Assembly (NCBI GenBank): GCA_016868475.1
Contig: VGGU01000007.1
Span: 1-64,000, forward strand
Length of the DNA stretch: 64,000 nucleotides
Direction: 5' to 3'
Source: Bacteroidota bacterium
GTDB lineage: Bacteria; Bacteroidota; Bacteroidia; Chitinophagales; Chitinophagaceae
Shown: positions 54,465 to 63,653 of the stretch, piece after piece
Position numbering within the stretch: the stretch's first letter is position 1
How the letters are laid out: each line of letters starts with the position of its first letter
Notes under the pieces: generated by a model
Database searches by the model: none
Seen by the model: the letters and a program-made list of their open reading frames with translations, nothing else
What the model was told of the DNA's origin: nothing
Program-made: the position numbers and the translations under genes

Positions 54465-55676
54465 ATGAACCTGCATGAATATCAGGCCAAGGAATTGCTC
54501 AAGAAATATAATGTTCCGGTACAGGAAGGCGTAGCTTGTTCAACCGTTCAGGAAGCACAGGATGCTTATAAAACAATCCAAGAGGTATCCGGAAGCAAGT
54601 TTGCTGTAATAAAAGCACAAATTCATGCGGGTGGCCGAGGAAAAGGCGCCATCAAAGAGAACGGAATCAATGGTGTTAAGGTGGGTAAGAGCTTAGAGGA
54701 TATTACTGATTTTGCAGAAAAAATTTTAGGCGGCACTCTCGTTACTTTACAAACCGGACCAACCGGGAAGGTAGTCAACAAAGTGCTGGTGGCACAGGAT
54801 ATGTATTACGATGGCCCTAGCGAAAGAAAAGAGTTTTATCTGTCTATTTTGCTGGATCGTTCAAAAGGGCAAAATGTGATCATGTATAGCACAGAAGGTG
54901 GCATGAACATTGAAGAAGTGGCCCATCATACCCCTGAAAAAATATTTAAGGAGTGGGTGTATCCCGGAGGCGGTCTACAACCCTTTCAAGCTCGTAAAAT
55001 TGCATTTAACCTAGGACTGAGTGGTGCGGCCTTTAAAAACTGTGTTCGCTTTGTAACTAATCTCTATAATGCGTTTATTGGATTGGATTGTTCTATGCTA
55101 GAGATCAACCCGCTTTTCAAAGCGGCTGATGATAAGGTCTTGGCAGTAGATTGTAAGATGAACCTGGACGACAATGCGCTTATGCGTCATCCTGATCTTG
55201 CTGCACTTAGAGACCTATCTGAAGAAGATCCCACTGAAGTAGAAGCAGGTCAGTACAATCTGAATTTTATAAAGTTGGATGGTAATGTAGGATGCATGGT
55301 GAACGGTGCTGGTCTGGCCATGGCTACCATGGACATGATTAAGCTTAGCGGAGGCGAACCTGCCAACTTTTTGGATGTTGGAGGAACTGCTAATGCACAA
55401 ACAGTGGAAGCTGGATTTAAAATTATTCTGAAAGATCCAGCAGTAAAAGCAATATTGATAAATATTTTTGGAGGTATCGTACGGTGTGATCGGGTTGCGC
55501 AAGGGGTTATTGACGCTTATAAAAATCTGGGCAACATCAATATTCCTATCATTGTTAGATTGCAGGGCACTAATGCGGTGGAAGCTAAAAAATTGATTGA
55601 TGAAAGTGGCCTAAAAGTGCAATCCGCTATCCTGTTGAGTGAAGCAGCTGCTCTTGTAAAAAAAGCAGTGGCCTAG
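54465..55676 (+). CDS. sucC: Succinyl-CoA ligase, ADP/GDP-forming, beta subunit
   Basis: SucC with SucD makes succinate and ATP or GTP from succinyl-CoA in the TCA cycle. The start is the ATG at 54465 (MNLHEYQAKELLKKY), the invariant family N-terminus. The ATP-grasp part shows IKAQIHAGGRGKG; the C-terminal domain has NIFGGIVRCDRVA. The length is 403. sucD is not adjacent, which is normal for this phylum. Confidence 0.96.
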   Translation: MNLHEYQAKELLKKYNVPVQEGVACSTVQEAQDAYKTIQEVSGSKFAVIKAQIHAGGRGKGAIKENGINGVKVGKSLEDITDFAEKILGGTLVTLQTGPTGKVVNKVLVAQDMYYDGPSERKEFYLSILLDRSKGQNVIMYSTEGGMNIEEVAHHTPEKIFKEWVYPGGGLQPFQARKIAFNLGLSGAAFKNCVRFVTNLYNAFIGLDCSMLEINPLFKAADDKVLAVDCKMNLDDNALMRHPDLAALRDLSEEDPTEVEAGQYNLNFIKLDGNVGCMVNGAGLAMATMDMIKLSGGEPANFLDVGGTANAQTVEAGFKIILKDPAVKAILINIFGGIVRCDRVAQGVIDAYKNLGNINIPIIVRLQGTNAVEAKKLIDESGLKVQSAILLSEAAALVKKAVA

Positions 55677-55680
55677 ATTA

Positions 55681-56313
55681 TCATTGCGGTTGTTCCCCTA
55701 ATTTTTCTACTTCATATACAGGAGAAAATAGATAATAATTTCCTGTTTTTAAATCCCTGCATTTAAACCGTTTTCGAAGCAAGGCCTCTTTCCGAAAAAC
55801 GCGACCATCTTTTATTTTAAACGATGCCCCCACAGGTAATTCCTCCAAGAAATGAACATTTTCTTTGGGTGGATCATATTGTCGTAATGCCCGCATTAAC
55901 CCATCTTCTGCACAACTACTGGCCGCAGGGTTAACTAACACTTCTTGCAATGCTTTTTGAAGCGACGGCGGCAAAAGCTCCTGCGTTAGAAAAGTGTGCA
56001 GCAAATTGGCATAGCAATGTTTCCATTCTCTCCCATGCGCTCGCACACGATTATTAAATTGTTCATAGGTTAACAAATGAGCCAGTTCGTGTAAAAGGGT
56101 CACTAAAAACGCATAGGGATTAAGATTTCCATTTACAGTAATTCGGTGCTGAAGATTTCCACTGCGATGTCGATAATTTCCCAGTATTGTTTTTCGCTCG
56201 CGGGTGATAGTAAGATGAACACGGTGTTGTTGTAAAAGAAAAAGTATTTGTTGGTGGGTGCCCTCCGGCAAAAAGTGAGTTATAAAATCAAGCGAAACTT
56301 CCTTTTTGGGCAT
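55681..56313 (-). CDS. SprT-like zinc metalloprotease-fold protein
   Basis: This 210-residue protein has the HExxH motif in LLHELAHLLTYE and GREWKHCYANLL, as in SprT/Spartan-like proteins. Bacterial functions are poorly known. It is convergent with sucC, ending 5 bp away. Confidence 0.8.
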   Translation of the reverse strand: MPKKEVSLDFITHFLPEGTHQQILFLLQQHRVHLTITRERKTILGNYRHRSGNLQHRITVNGNLNPYAFLVTLLHELAHLLTYEQFNNRVRAHGREWKHCYANLLHTFLTQELLPPSLQKALQEVLVNPAASSCAEDGLMRALRQYDPPKENVHFLEELPVGASFKIKDGRVFRKEALLRKRFKCRDLKTGNYYLFSPVYEVEKLGEQPQ

Positions 56314-56319
56314 AACTCA

Positions 56320-56703
56320 TTATTTCAATACCCGGAGAAGTAGCTTCACTTCCACTCCAGCGTATAACACATATAGCAATGCAGCGCCAAAAAGCGCAGG
56401 AAGATTTAGGGATTGACGTTTTGCGTAGAGATAAATAAACGCAGCAATAGCCAGCACAAAGAATTTTATAATAAAAGAAAGCATTACCGCACGTATGGAA
56501 GCCTGTGGATTTGGATCGGCAAAACTTTTTTCAATGAGATTTGCCGAAAAAATAGCAACAAAAAATAACAGCAAATTAGTTGCCCAAATCAGGGAAACAT
56601 CTACCTGATGCATCTTTAACCAGGAGCCCGATAATAATAAAATAGCAGAGCAGCCCAACAGCATCCAAATAAATACCAAAGAAGTTTTATTCAAAACTTT
56701 CAT
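56320..56703 (-). CDS. AtpI-like four-helix membrane protein
   Basis: This 127-residue protein has four hydrophobic segments. Position after an AtpZ-like gene suggests it is the AtpI-type protein that in many Bacteroidota precedes atpB. Here atpB is not next; a SprT gene follows instead, so the ATP synthase operon appears to be separated. Sequence alone is not diagnostic. Confidence 0.55.
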   Translation of the reverse strand: MKVLNKTSLVFIWMLLGCSAILLLSGSWLKMHQVDVSLIWATNLLLFFVAIFSANLIEKSFADPNPQASIRAVMLSFIIKFFVLAIAAFIYLYAKRQSLNLPALFGAALLYVLYAGVEVKLLLRVLK

Positions 56704-56709
56704 TTGCGA

Positions 56710-56934
56710 CTATTTTGAACCACCTGTTTCTTTAAAAAGTTTATAAAAAATAGATGCCAAGGTGAGCAGTGGAAACAAAATGGTTAACAATGGAAACACA
56801 CCTATCCAACGGTCAATTTTTATACCTGCAGCCACAGCAATGGCTAGGTATACCAACAACTGCGAAGCAAGGCCTGCATACTTAAGCAAATCCGTCTTTG
56901 CTTTATCGTGCAATGGCTTGGGACTGTTGTTCAT
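56710..56934 (-). CDS. AtpZ/AtpI family small membrane protein
   Basis: This 74-residue protein has two helices with YLAIAVAAGIKIDRWIG between them, typical of AtpZ (F0F1-ATPase-associated, putative magnesium/calcium transport or assembly). Its start lies 32 bp inside the bactofilin gene. Confidence 0.75.
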   Translation of the reverse strand: MNNSPKPLHDKAKTDLLKYAGLASQLLVYLAIAVAAGIKIDRWIGVFPLLTILFPLLTLASIFYKLFKETGGSK

Positions 56935-57322
56935 CTTTGGTCATGTCCACCACATTGGCCCCCATATGGCATTGTCCATTAAAGGTTGCGGAAGGCTCCA
57001 CTTGTAATTTGCCTGCATAAAGATTGCCGGACACCACGCATTCGCCACGCAATTGAAGCAATTCGTTAGCACGAATATTTCCATTTACTTTACCGGTAAC
57101 ATCTGCTTGATTACCGATAATATCTCCCTCTACAACACCGGTGTTGCCAATAATGATCTTGGAAGATGTTTTAACGTTACCTATCACGGTACCATCAATT
57201 CGCAGGTCGCCGTTACTGCTGATGTCACCCTTTAGAACAGTGCCTGCACTAATTAAAGTAGCCGCGCTGCCAGGTTGAGGTAGATTAGTTTGCATGTTTG
57301 TTTTTGTTTTTGTAGTAAACAT
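56903..57322 (-). CDS. Bactofilin (polymer-forming cytoskeletal protein)
   Basis: This 139-residue protein is a beta-helical bactofilin: ISAGTVLKGDISSNGDLRIDGTVIGNV, then GVVEGDI and VTGKVNGNI repeats. Bactofilins form filaments that organise cell shape or cell-wall enzymes. The start may be the ATG at 57295 (MQTNLPQPG) rather than 57322. The gene overlaps atpZ by 32 bp. Confidence 0.9.
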   Translation of the reverse strand: MFTTKTKTNMQTNLPQPGSAATLISAGTVLKGDISSNGDLRIDGTVIGNVKTSSKIIIGNTGVVEGDIIGNQADVTGKVNGNIRANELLQLRGECVVSGNLYAGKLQVEPSATFNGQCHMGANVVDMTKDEQQSQAIAR

Positions 57323-57337
57323 AATTTTATTATTGAT

Positions 57338-57736
57338 TCAATCACTAATTACTGAAACTGGAGGAATGTCAAGCTGCGTAGTATCCAAAGAAATAGCCGC
57401 CTCGCCTGACAAGGCTTTTTTCAGGCCGAGAATATACTGATTTTTTATGGCATCTTCCCTGGCCACTGAATCCACCCTGTATTGCAGTCTTTTAAGAGCC
57501 GTAACAGCGGTATAATCCGAACCCGCCCCGGGTATGTAATATTTAAGGGGGGTGAAAACAATCAACGCCGTAGTTAGCCCAACCAACACTACAAACACTG
57601 TGCTAAGTACCATATAAACACTAAGACGAGACAATCGAAAAGTCACTACCTCTTCATAGGTGTCATCATTCATGACAACCAAGCGGTATCGACTTCTCAA
57701 TCGCTTTAGCCCTGCTGGTAATTCTAATTTTGCCAT
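57338..57736 (-). CDS. Single-helix membrane protein upstream of bactofilin
   Basis: I choose the ATG at 57736 (MAKLELPAGLKRL), because a TACCTTTG -7-type box (57752-57745, minus strand) falls inside the longer ORF. The 132-residue protein has RLVVMNDDTYEEVVTFRLSRL, one helix (about 50-75) and a short extracytoplasmic tail. In relatives I recall, this N-terminus precedes an M23 peptidase domain; here the domain is absent and the protein ends after about 60 residues. Bactofilins often act with M23 peptidases. Confidence 0.6.
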   Translation of the reverse strand: MAKLELPAGLKRLRSRYRLVVMNDDTYEEVVTFRLSRLSVYMVLSTVFVVLVGLTTALIVFTPLKYYIPGAGSDYTAVTALKRLQYRVDSVAREDAIKNQYILGLKKALSGEAAISLDTTQLDIPPVSVISD

Positions 57737-57744
57737 TGTTTGCG

Positions 57745-57752
57745 CAAAGGTA
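57745..57752 (-). promoter_or_regulatory. Promoter -7 box TACCTTTG upstream of the single-helix protein
   Basis: CAAAGGTA on the plus strand reads TACCTTTG on the minus strand, a perfect TAnnTTTG. It lies 9 bp before the ATG at 57736. Confidence 0.4.
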
Positions 57753-57864
57753 TGAAGGTAAGGTACAGCAATACTAAAACCCATTGAAACTCAATCAAGA
57801 TAATCACAAAAAATCAAGGTCTCACACACTAAATAATTTGAAAATCAGTTATTAAGGAGCTAGA

Positions 57865-60681
57865 TTGCAAGAAGATATGCGGAATGCGTGTTCCCTGATT
57901 GGGCTTTTAATTCTACTGTTGCTTGGATGGCCAGTTCCCACCCTTTCACAACAGGGTTTTCGCATTGACCTACCCAAAGAGGAGGAGTACAAGGACAGAT
58001 TGCTCCGTTCTGAAAAAACAAAAGAAGGTAAGCTGGGTCAGCCAGCTCGACTTATTCAAAACACGGTTACCCATTACAACTTCACCTATAATGCCACAAG
58101 AAAACTAAACGAGATCCTCCAAAAGGCAAAAGCAGCTCACCGTGAAGATTATAGCACACTGCTTCCTTTTTACAATTTTAGTTTGCAAACTACCCGTAAA
58201 GATTCTACGGACCTGGATAGCGTTATTCAAAAAGCATCATCCGGAATTGCCTTGCATGACCTTAGGAATGATTGGAATGATAATCTATACTTGTTATGGG
58301 GAATGGCTTATTACCTGCAAGAAAAATTTGATTCGGCATTTCAGGTCTTTCAATTTGTCAATTACTATTATGCTCCTCGTGGAAAAGATGGCTATTTCAA
58401 ATCAATAGGGAGTAGAAGGGATGGAAATCGTATCAATAGCATAGCCAGTGAGGAAAAAAGCGGACTCTTATATAAAATGGGAACTGCTCCTCCCAAAAGA
58501 AATGAAGCACTGCTTTGGATGATCCGAACTCATCTGGCACAAGAACAATTACCGGAAGCAGCCGGTTTAATCGAAATGCTACGGAACGATCCCGTCTTTC
58601 CCAAAAGACTGAATACGGCATTAGAAGAATTGATTGCTTTATCATTTTACCAGCAAAAACGCTGGGATAGCGCAGCGATTCATCTGTCGAAAGCTCTTGA
58701 AGGGGCTTCTACATTAAATGAAAAAGCGAGATGGGAATTTTTAACAGGCCAATTATTTGAAAAAGCTGGAAACTACTTAGCCGCCAACCAATATTACAGT
58801 AAAGCCATCCCCCACTCTGCTGATTTGATTTTGGAAATACAAGCACGAATTGCCGCCATTCGGGTTAATAGAGCAGATTTGGACTATGCCAATAGCAATG
58901 TGCGTAGATTACTTGAAATGAGTTCAAAAGAAAAGTACAGCGCTTATCAAGACATCATTTATTATGCGGCTGCTCAAATGGATTTGAACCTTGGAAATAA
59001 AAGCCGTGCTATCGAATCCTTGAATCAAAGCACAAAGGCAACTACTAATAATACCTTGCAAAGAAATAAAGCATTCTTACAGTTGGCAGAAATCTCCTAC
59101 GAATCAGGTTCCTACGCAATGGCGGCTCAATATTACGATAGTCTGAAAACACTTGACAGTTTGCCCATTGATCCGGAAAGGATAGCCATAAAAAAAAGAG
59201 CGTTAAAATCATTGGTCAGCAAACTAGCAACTATTGCAAATCAAGACAGCCTGTTACTGCTGGCTTCCTTACCGGAGGAAGAAAGAAAAGAAGCCGTAAA
59301 AAAAATAGTCAAACAATTACGTAAGCAGGAGGGTTTGCAAGAAGATCCTGCATTAGCTGTTTCTCGTCCCTTACCAACTCTCCTGCAAGCGCCCTCTTTA
59401 TTTGGAGGTGAAACAGAAAAAGGCGAATGGTATTTCTATAATGTCTCCAGCCGAAGCAGGGGTCAGGCCGCTTTTATTGCCCGGTGGGGAAACCGTCCCA
59501 ATATGGATAATTGGAGAAGAGTAGCAAACATGCAATCCACCCTTGCATTAGTACAAGCAAGCGGGAAGGATTCTACGGGAACAAAATCCGGTGCAACAGG
59601 TTCGTCCATTGACTTTGAAACACTTTACGCAGGATTGCCGTTAACCGCTGAGAAAAAGAAAGTTTGCACGGATTCATTGGCCACGGCATTACTCGACGCT
59701 GGCAGAATACTGATTCAGGAAATTGAAGATTGCACAGCAGGATTAAAATTGCTTGATCGTATAAACATCGAGTTTTCCGGCTATGAAAAAATGGATGAAG
59801 TATTGTTTCACCAGCACAACTGTGCATGGAGAGGTGGAAATCTGGATAAAGCAACAGTTATTCTAAAAGAAATGAATGATGGCTATGCTCAAAGTCAATT
59901 TACAGCCCTGCTCAATGGGCGAGAATCTACAGTAGCACAGCAGCAATCAAAGTTGCAGGATAGTATTTACGCCCCCATCTATGCTCTTTTTGCAAAAGGA
60001 GCCTATGAGGAAGCCGTAAAGCTTAAAAAAGAAGCTGAACAAACTGCAGGAGAAAGTCATTGGACTCCGCAACTCCTCTATATTGAAGCGGTTTACTATG
60101 TTCAACAAAAAAAAGACAGTACAGCTATCCAATTGCTTACATCCTTGCAATTGCGTTATCCCAATTCTCCACTTTATTTACGCGCAACTGATTTACTAGA
60201 TGCCATAAGTAAGCGCGCAAAGACGTCGGAGCCCGAAAAACCAATGATGGCACCTGTTATTCCAAATGCAACTGCCGACACATCCAGTCAGCGCCCTCCT
60301 TCCAACCTTTACACCTGGGAAGAACAAACAGACCACCTGGCATTATTTGTCTTGAAAGAAGTGGATCCGGTGCTTGCAGCTGAGGCCATGCGATCCATTG
60401 ATAATTACAATCGTACCGTTTTTAATACCCGGAGTTTTCATAAGGAGTTAGTGAATTTAGACAACCAGTTTCGGGTGATTGTAATAAGCAGTTTTGAAAA
60501 CTACCAAGCAGTTACTAATTATCTGGCAAATATTAAACCTCAATCAGCTATCGAGGTGGTGCCCTGGCTCCCTTCGGAAAAGTATTTTTGGATGCCCATA
60601 TCTGCCGCCAATCTAATTACACTCCGGCAACTCAAGGACCTGGCTGTCTATCAACGTTTCCTTAACAGCAAGAGACCCTAA
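57865..60681 (+). CDS. SprE/PorW-like TPR lipoprotein-type component of type IX secretion
   Basis: This 938-residue protein has an N-terminal export signal (LIGLLILLLLGWPVPTLS) and long TPR-like helical repeats, with TVTHYNFTYNATRKLNEIL and LLPFYNF near the start. These resemble PorW/SprE, needed for gliding and type IX secretion in Bacteroidota. The start may be the TTG at 57865, 5 nt after AAGGAG, or the ATG at 57877. PBP1a follows 9 bp later. Confidence 0.78.
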   Translation: MQEDMRNACSLIGLLILLLLGWPVPTLSQQGFRIDLPKEEEYKDRLLRSEKTKEGKLGQPARLIQNTVTHYNFTYNATRKLNEILQKAKAAHREDYSTLLPFYNFSLQTTRKDSTDLDSVIQKASSGIALHDLRNDWNDNLYLLWGMAYYLQEKFDSAFQVFQFVNYYYAPRGKDGYFKSIGSRRDGNRINSIASEEKSGLLYKMGTAPPKRNEALLWMIRTHLAQEQLPEAAGLIEMLRNDPVFPKRLNTALEELIALSFYQQKRWDSAAIHLSKALEGASTLNEKARWEFLTGQLFEKAGNYLAANQYYSKAIPHSADLILEIQARIAAIRVNRADLDYANSNVRRLLEMSSKEKYSAYQDIIYYAAAQMDLNLGNKSRAIESLNQSTKATTNNTLQRNKAFLQLAEISYESGSYAMAAQYYDSLKTLDSLPIDPERIAIKKRALKSLVSKLATIANQDSLLLLASLPEEERKEAVKKIVKQLRKQEGLQEDPALAVSRPLPTLLQAPSLFGGETEKGEWYFYNVSSRSRGQAAFIARWGNRPNMDNWRRVANMQSTLALVQASGKDSTGTKSGATGSSIDFETLYAGLPLTAEKKKVCTDSLATALLDAGRILIQEIEDCTAGLKLLDRINIEFSGYEKMDEVLFHQHNCAWRGGNLDKATVILKEMNDGYAQSQFTALLNGRESTVAQQQSKLQDSIYAPIYALFAKGAYEEAVKLKKEAEQTAGESHWTPQLLYIEAVYYVQQKKDSTAIQLLTSLQLRYPNSPLYLRATDLLDAISKRAKTSEPEKPMMAPVIPNATADTSSQRPPSNLYTWEEQTDHLALFVLKEVDPVLAAEAMRSIDNYNRTVFNTRSFHKELVNLDNQFRVIVISSFENYQAVTNYLANIKPQSAIEVVPWLPSEKYFWMPISAANLITLRQLKDLAVYQRFLNSKRP

Positions 60682-60690
60682 CTTAGCAAC

Positions 60691-63093
60691 ATGAAACCAA
60701 CTGTTCGATTATTTTGGAAGTTTTTTGGCTGGGGATTACTGGCATTCTTTTTATTGATCTTTTTAGCCAACCTCGGACTTTTTGGAAAAATGCCTTCGCT
60801 CAATGAATTACAAAATCCTTCTATTCTGCAAGCTTCGGAAGTGTACGCAATAGATGGAACACTAATGGGCAAATACTATACCGAGCGAGGCAACAGAAGC
60901 AATGTAAAATACAGAGACCTTTCCCGCCATGCAATAGATGCGCTAATTGCTACAGAGGACGAACGCTTTTATTCGCACAGTGGTATTGATTTCAAATCAA
61001 CACTACGCGCTGTAGTTACAATGGGTTCCGAAGGAGGAGGTAGTACCATTACACAACAATTGGCTAAAGCGTTGCTGGCGCAAGGAAGCCGAAACAAAGC
61101 CTGGCGAGTAATTGAAAAGCTTAAAGAGTGGATAATTGCAGTTAAGCTAGAAAAGAACTTAACCAAAGAGGAGATTATTACCCTTTATTTAAACGCAGTG
61201 CCATTTGGCAATAATATTTATGGGATCCGAAATGCCTCTCGCACTTTTTTTCAAAAAGAACCGGATCGACTCAACATAGAGGAAGCGGCGCTTTTAATTG
61301 GAATGCTCAAAGGAAATAGTATTTATAACCCTGTGCGTAATCCCAAGGCGGCCTTAGATCGTAGAAATGTGGTAATTGGGCAAATGGAGGTCAACAATAA
61401 AATTACCAGCGAAAAAACCGCTCAACTTAAAGCTTTACCCATCCAGTTGAATTACAAGAAAATGGATGAGAATACCGGATATGCTCCTTATTTCAGAGAA
61501 ATACTAAAAGAAGAAATCAAGGAAGCGTTAAAGGGACTCACTAATCCTGAGGGAGAACCCTACAGCATTTACAACGACGGGTTAAAAATTTATACCACCA
61601 TCAATGTTCAACTGCAACAATATGCCGAAGAAGCCTTGGCCATGCATATGTCGCAACTTCAAAAAAATGTAAACAATCGTAATTCTATTAAATCAGGTAA
61701 GATCTGGATTGGCAAAGAATCAATACTAGAAAGAGCCATGAAAGAATCAGACCGCTGGCGCAATTTGGAAGAAGATGGATGGAGTGAAAAAGAAATTCGT
61801 GCTAGTTTCAAGGAGCCTGTTCGGATGAAAGTATTTGCTTGGAACCTACGTCGGGAAACGGATACAATGATGACTCCACTAGATTCCATCAAGTATCACC
61901 GACAAATGGAGCAAGCTTCATTCATGGCTATGGATCCTGTAACCGGAGAGATTCGTGCTTGGGTAGGAGGCATTCATTTTAAAACGTATAAGTACGACCA
62001 TGTTAATATTAAAACCAAAAGACAAGTAGGCTCTACCATTAAACCTTTGCTTTATACACAAGCCGTGGAAGAAAGAGGTTTTACACCGGAAACGGAACTT
62101 CCCAATGAACCACAGTATTTTGAAGGTAACGGATGGGTGCCAGCCAGTAAAGAATGTAAAGGAGGGGCTGGGTCTATGTCGGCTGCCTTGGCCTTTTCAA
62201 AAAATTGCGCTTCTGCTTATATCATGAAACAAATAGGAGCCCAGCAGTTTGCAGAATTTATGGGACGTTTAAACATTCCAACTCCTATTGGCCCCTACCC
62301 TTCGGTGGCTCTGGGATCCTGTGATTTATCATTATTTGAAATGATGTGGGCCTATACCATTTTTTCCGGAAGAGGTTTTTCAACCAAACCCTTTGCCATT
62401 AGCCGTATAGAGGATAGGAATGGAAATGTGATTAAGCGATTTGACTTCAGCGCCAATAGAAAAGAAGTAATAAGCGAATCCACTGCTTTTACTATGGTGC
62501 GAATGATGCAAGGAGTGGTTGATGTTGGAACGGCAGCAGGCATGCGTAGCCGGGTGGGCGCAGCAGAGATGGGAGGAAAAACCGGAACCACCAATGAAAA
62601 TGCAGATGCTTGGTTCCTAGGATTTACCCCTCAAATATTAGCAGGTGCCTGGGTTGGGTTTGATGACCAGTTTATTAGAAACGAAGGTGAAGCATCCAGA
62701 ATGGCCCGACCAATTTGCGAATATTTCTTTGGAAAAGCCTTAGCAAATAGCCGCACCGGACTTGAGCGTGAAGCCAGGTTTGTTGTTCCTGCGGAAATGG
62801 GCAACTCAATGAACAGTGCCGATATCCTTTTAAGCGATCTTGAATTAAGACCAGGTGCCGAAGGAGAAGATATGGGTGTGGGTTCGGAAGAAGACTATAA
62901 GATTGAAACCGTCCCTTATATAGGCCCCGAATCCACTCCTGTTCGTGAAGAGGACTCAAAGCCCGTTCAGCTACCTAAAAAAGATACTCTTCTCAAGAAC
63001 GAAACAGATCCTTCTCATCATACTCCGGCATCTGCTAAAAAAGAAGAAAAGAAAAAAGGGTTGTTGAATCGAATTCTTAAAAAGAATGAATGA
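60691..63093 (+). CDS. Class A penicillin-binding protein (PBP1A-like)
   Basis: This 800-residue protein has one membrane helix (residues 10-31), a GT51 domain with TEDERFYSHSG and GGSTITQQLAKAL, and a transpeptidase domain with STIK, SKN and KTGTTNENADAW. It builds and crosslinks peptidoglycan. A charged, Pro/Lys-rich tail ends the protein. Its stop overlaps the GNAT start by 4 bp. Confidence 0.95.
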   Translation: MKPTVRLFWKFFGWGLLAFFLLIFLANLGLFGKMPSLNELQNPSILQASEVYAIDGTLMGKYYTERGNRSNVKYRDLSRHAIDALIATEDERFYSHSGIDFKSTLRAVVTMGSEGGGSTITQQLAKALLAQGSRNKAWRVIEKLKEWIIAVKLEKNLTKEEIITLYLNAVPFGNNIYGIRNASRTFFQKEPDRLNIEEAALLIGMLKGNSIYNPVRNPKAALDRRNVVIGQMEVNNKITSEKTAQLKALPIQLNYKKMDENTGYAPYFREILKEEIKEALKGLTNPEGEPYSIYNDGLKIYTTINVQLQQYAEEALAMHMSQLQKNVNNRNSIKSGKIWIGKESILERAMKESDRWRNLEEDGWSEKEIRASFKEPVRMKVFAWNLRRETDTMMTPLDSIKYHRQMEQASFMAMDPVTGEIRAWVGGIHFKTYKYDHVNIKTKRQVGSTIKPLLYTQAVEERGFTPETELPNEPQYFEGNGWVPASKECKGGAGSMSAALAFSKNCASAYIMKQIGAQQFAEFMGRLNIPTPIGPYPSVALGSCDLSLFEMMWAYTIFSGRGFSTKPFAISRIEDRNGNVIKRFDFSANRKEVISESTAFTMVRMMQGVVDVGTAAGMRSRVGAAEMGGKTGTTNENADAWFLGFTPQILAGAWVGFDDQFIRNEGEASRMARPICEYFFGKALANSRTGLEREARFVVPAEMGNSMNSADILLSDLELRPGAEGEDMGVGSEEDYKIETVPYIGPESTPVREEDSKPVQLPKKDTLLKNETDPSHHTPASAKKEEKKKGLLNRILKKNE

Positions 63094-63596
63094 CCAGCCA
63101 ACCTAATGCTTATTTAGTACAAGCGGCATCTGTCAAAGACATTGAATTAATTCGAACCTTATGCATGCAGGTTTGGCCGCAAACTTATTCATCAATTCTT
63201 TCAGCAGAGCAATTAAACTATATGTTAGAGTTGATGTACAGCCCCTCCTCTCTTACCCAACAGATGAAGGAAGGCGCCACTTTTTTATTACTCTTTCAAG
63301 CGCTTATGCCTATTGGTTATGCTTCATATCAAGAGCTGCGTGCCGGTGAGTTTAAGCTACACAAATTGTATGTTTTGCCCACTGCACAAGGAAAAGGAGC
63401 TGGGCGCTACTTTATAGCTAAGCTCATAGAACAAATCAAAGGGCTGGGTGCACATACCCTTGAGTTGCAGGTAAATCGACACAATAAAGCAGTAGGATTT
63501 TATCAGCAGCTTGGATTTTCAATACGCGAAACAATAGACGTAGAGATCGGTAAGGGTTTTTACATGAATGATTATATTATGCAAATAGCCCTTTGA
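63090..63596 (+). CDS. GNAT family N-acetyltransferase
   Basis: This 168-residue protein has the acetyl-CoA motif LYVLPTAQGKGAGRYFIAKL and a C-terminal VNRHNKAVGFYQQLGF, typical of GNAT proteins. It is coupled by ATGA to the PBP gene. The substrate is unknown. Confidence 0.88.
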   Translation: MTSQPNAYLVQAASVKDIELIRTLCMQVWPQTYSSILSAEQLNYMLELMYSPSSLTQQMKEGATFLLLFQALMPIGYASYQELRAGEFKLHKLYVLPTAQGKGAGRYFIAKLIEQIKGLGAHTLELQVNRHNKAVGFYQQLGFSIRETIDVEIGKGFYMNDYIMQIAL

Positions 63597-63623
63597 CAAG
63601 TAGGGCTTTATTGATTAATAATG

Positions 63624-63631
63624 TAGCTTTG
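63624..63631 (+). promoter_or_regulatory. Promoter -7 box TAGCTTTG upstream of ahcY
   Basis: A perfect TAnnTTTG box lies 22 bp before the ATG at 63654; no -33 TTTG at normal distance was found. Confidence 0.45.
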
Positions 63632-63653
63632 CGCCTTGTAACAAACCAGTAAT

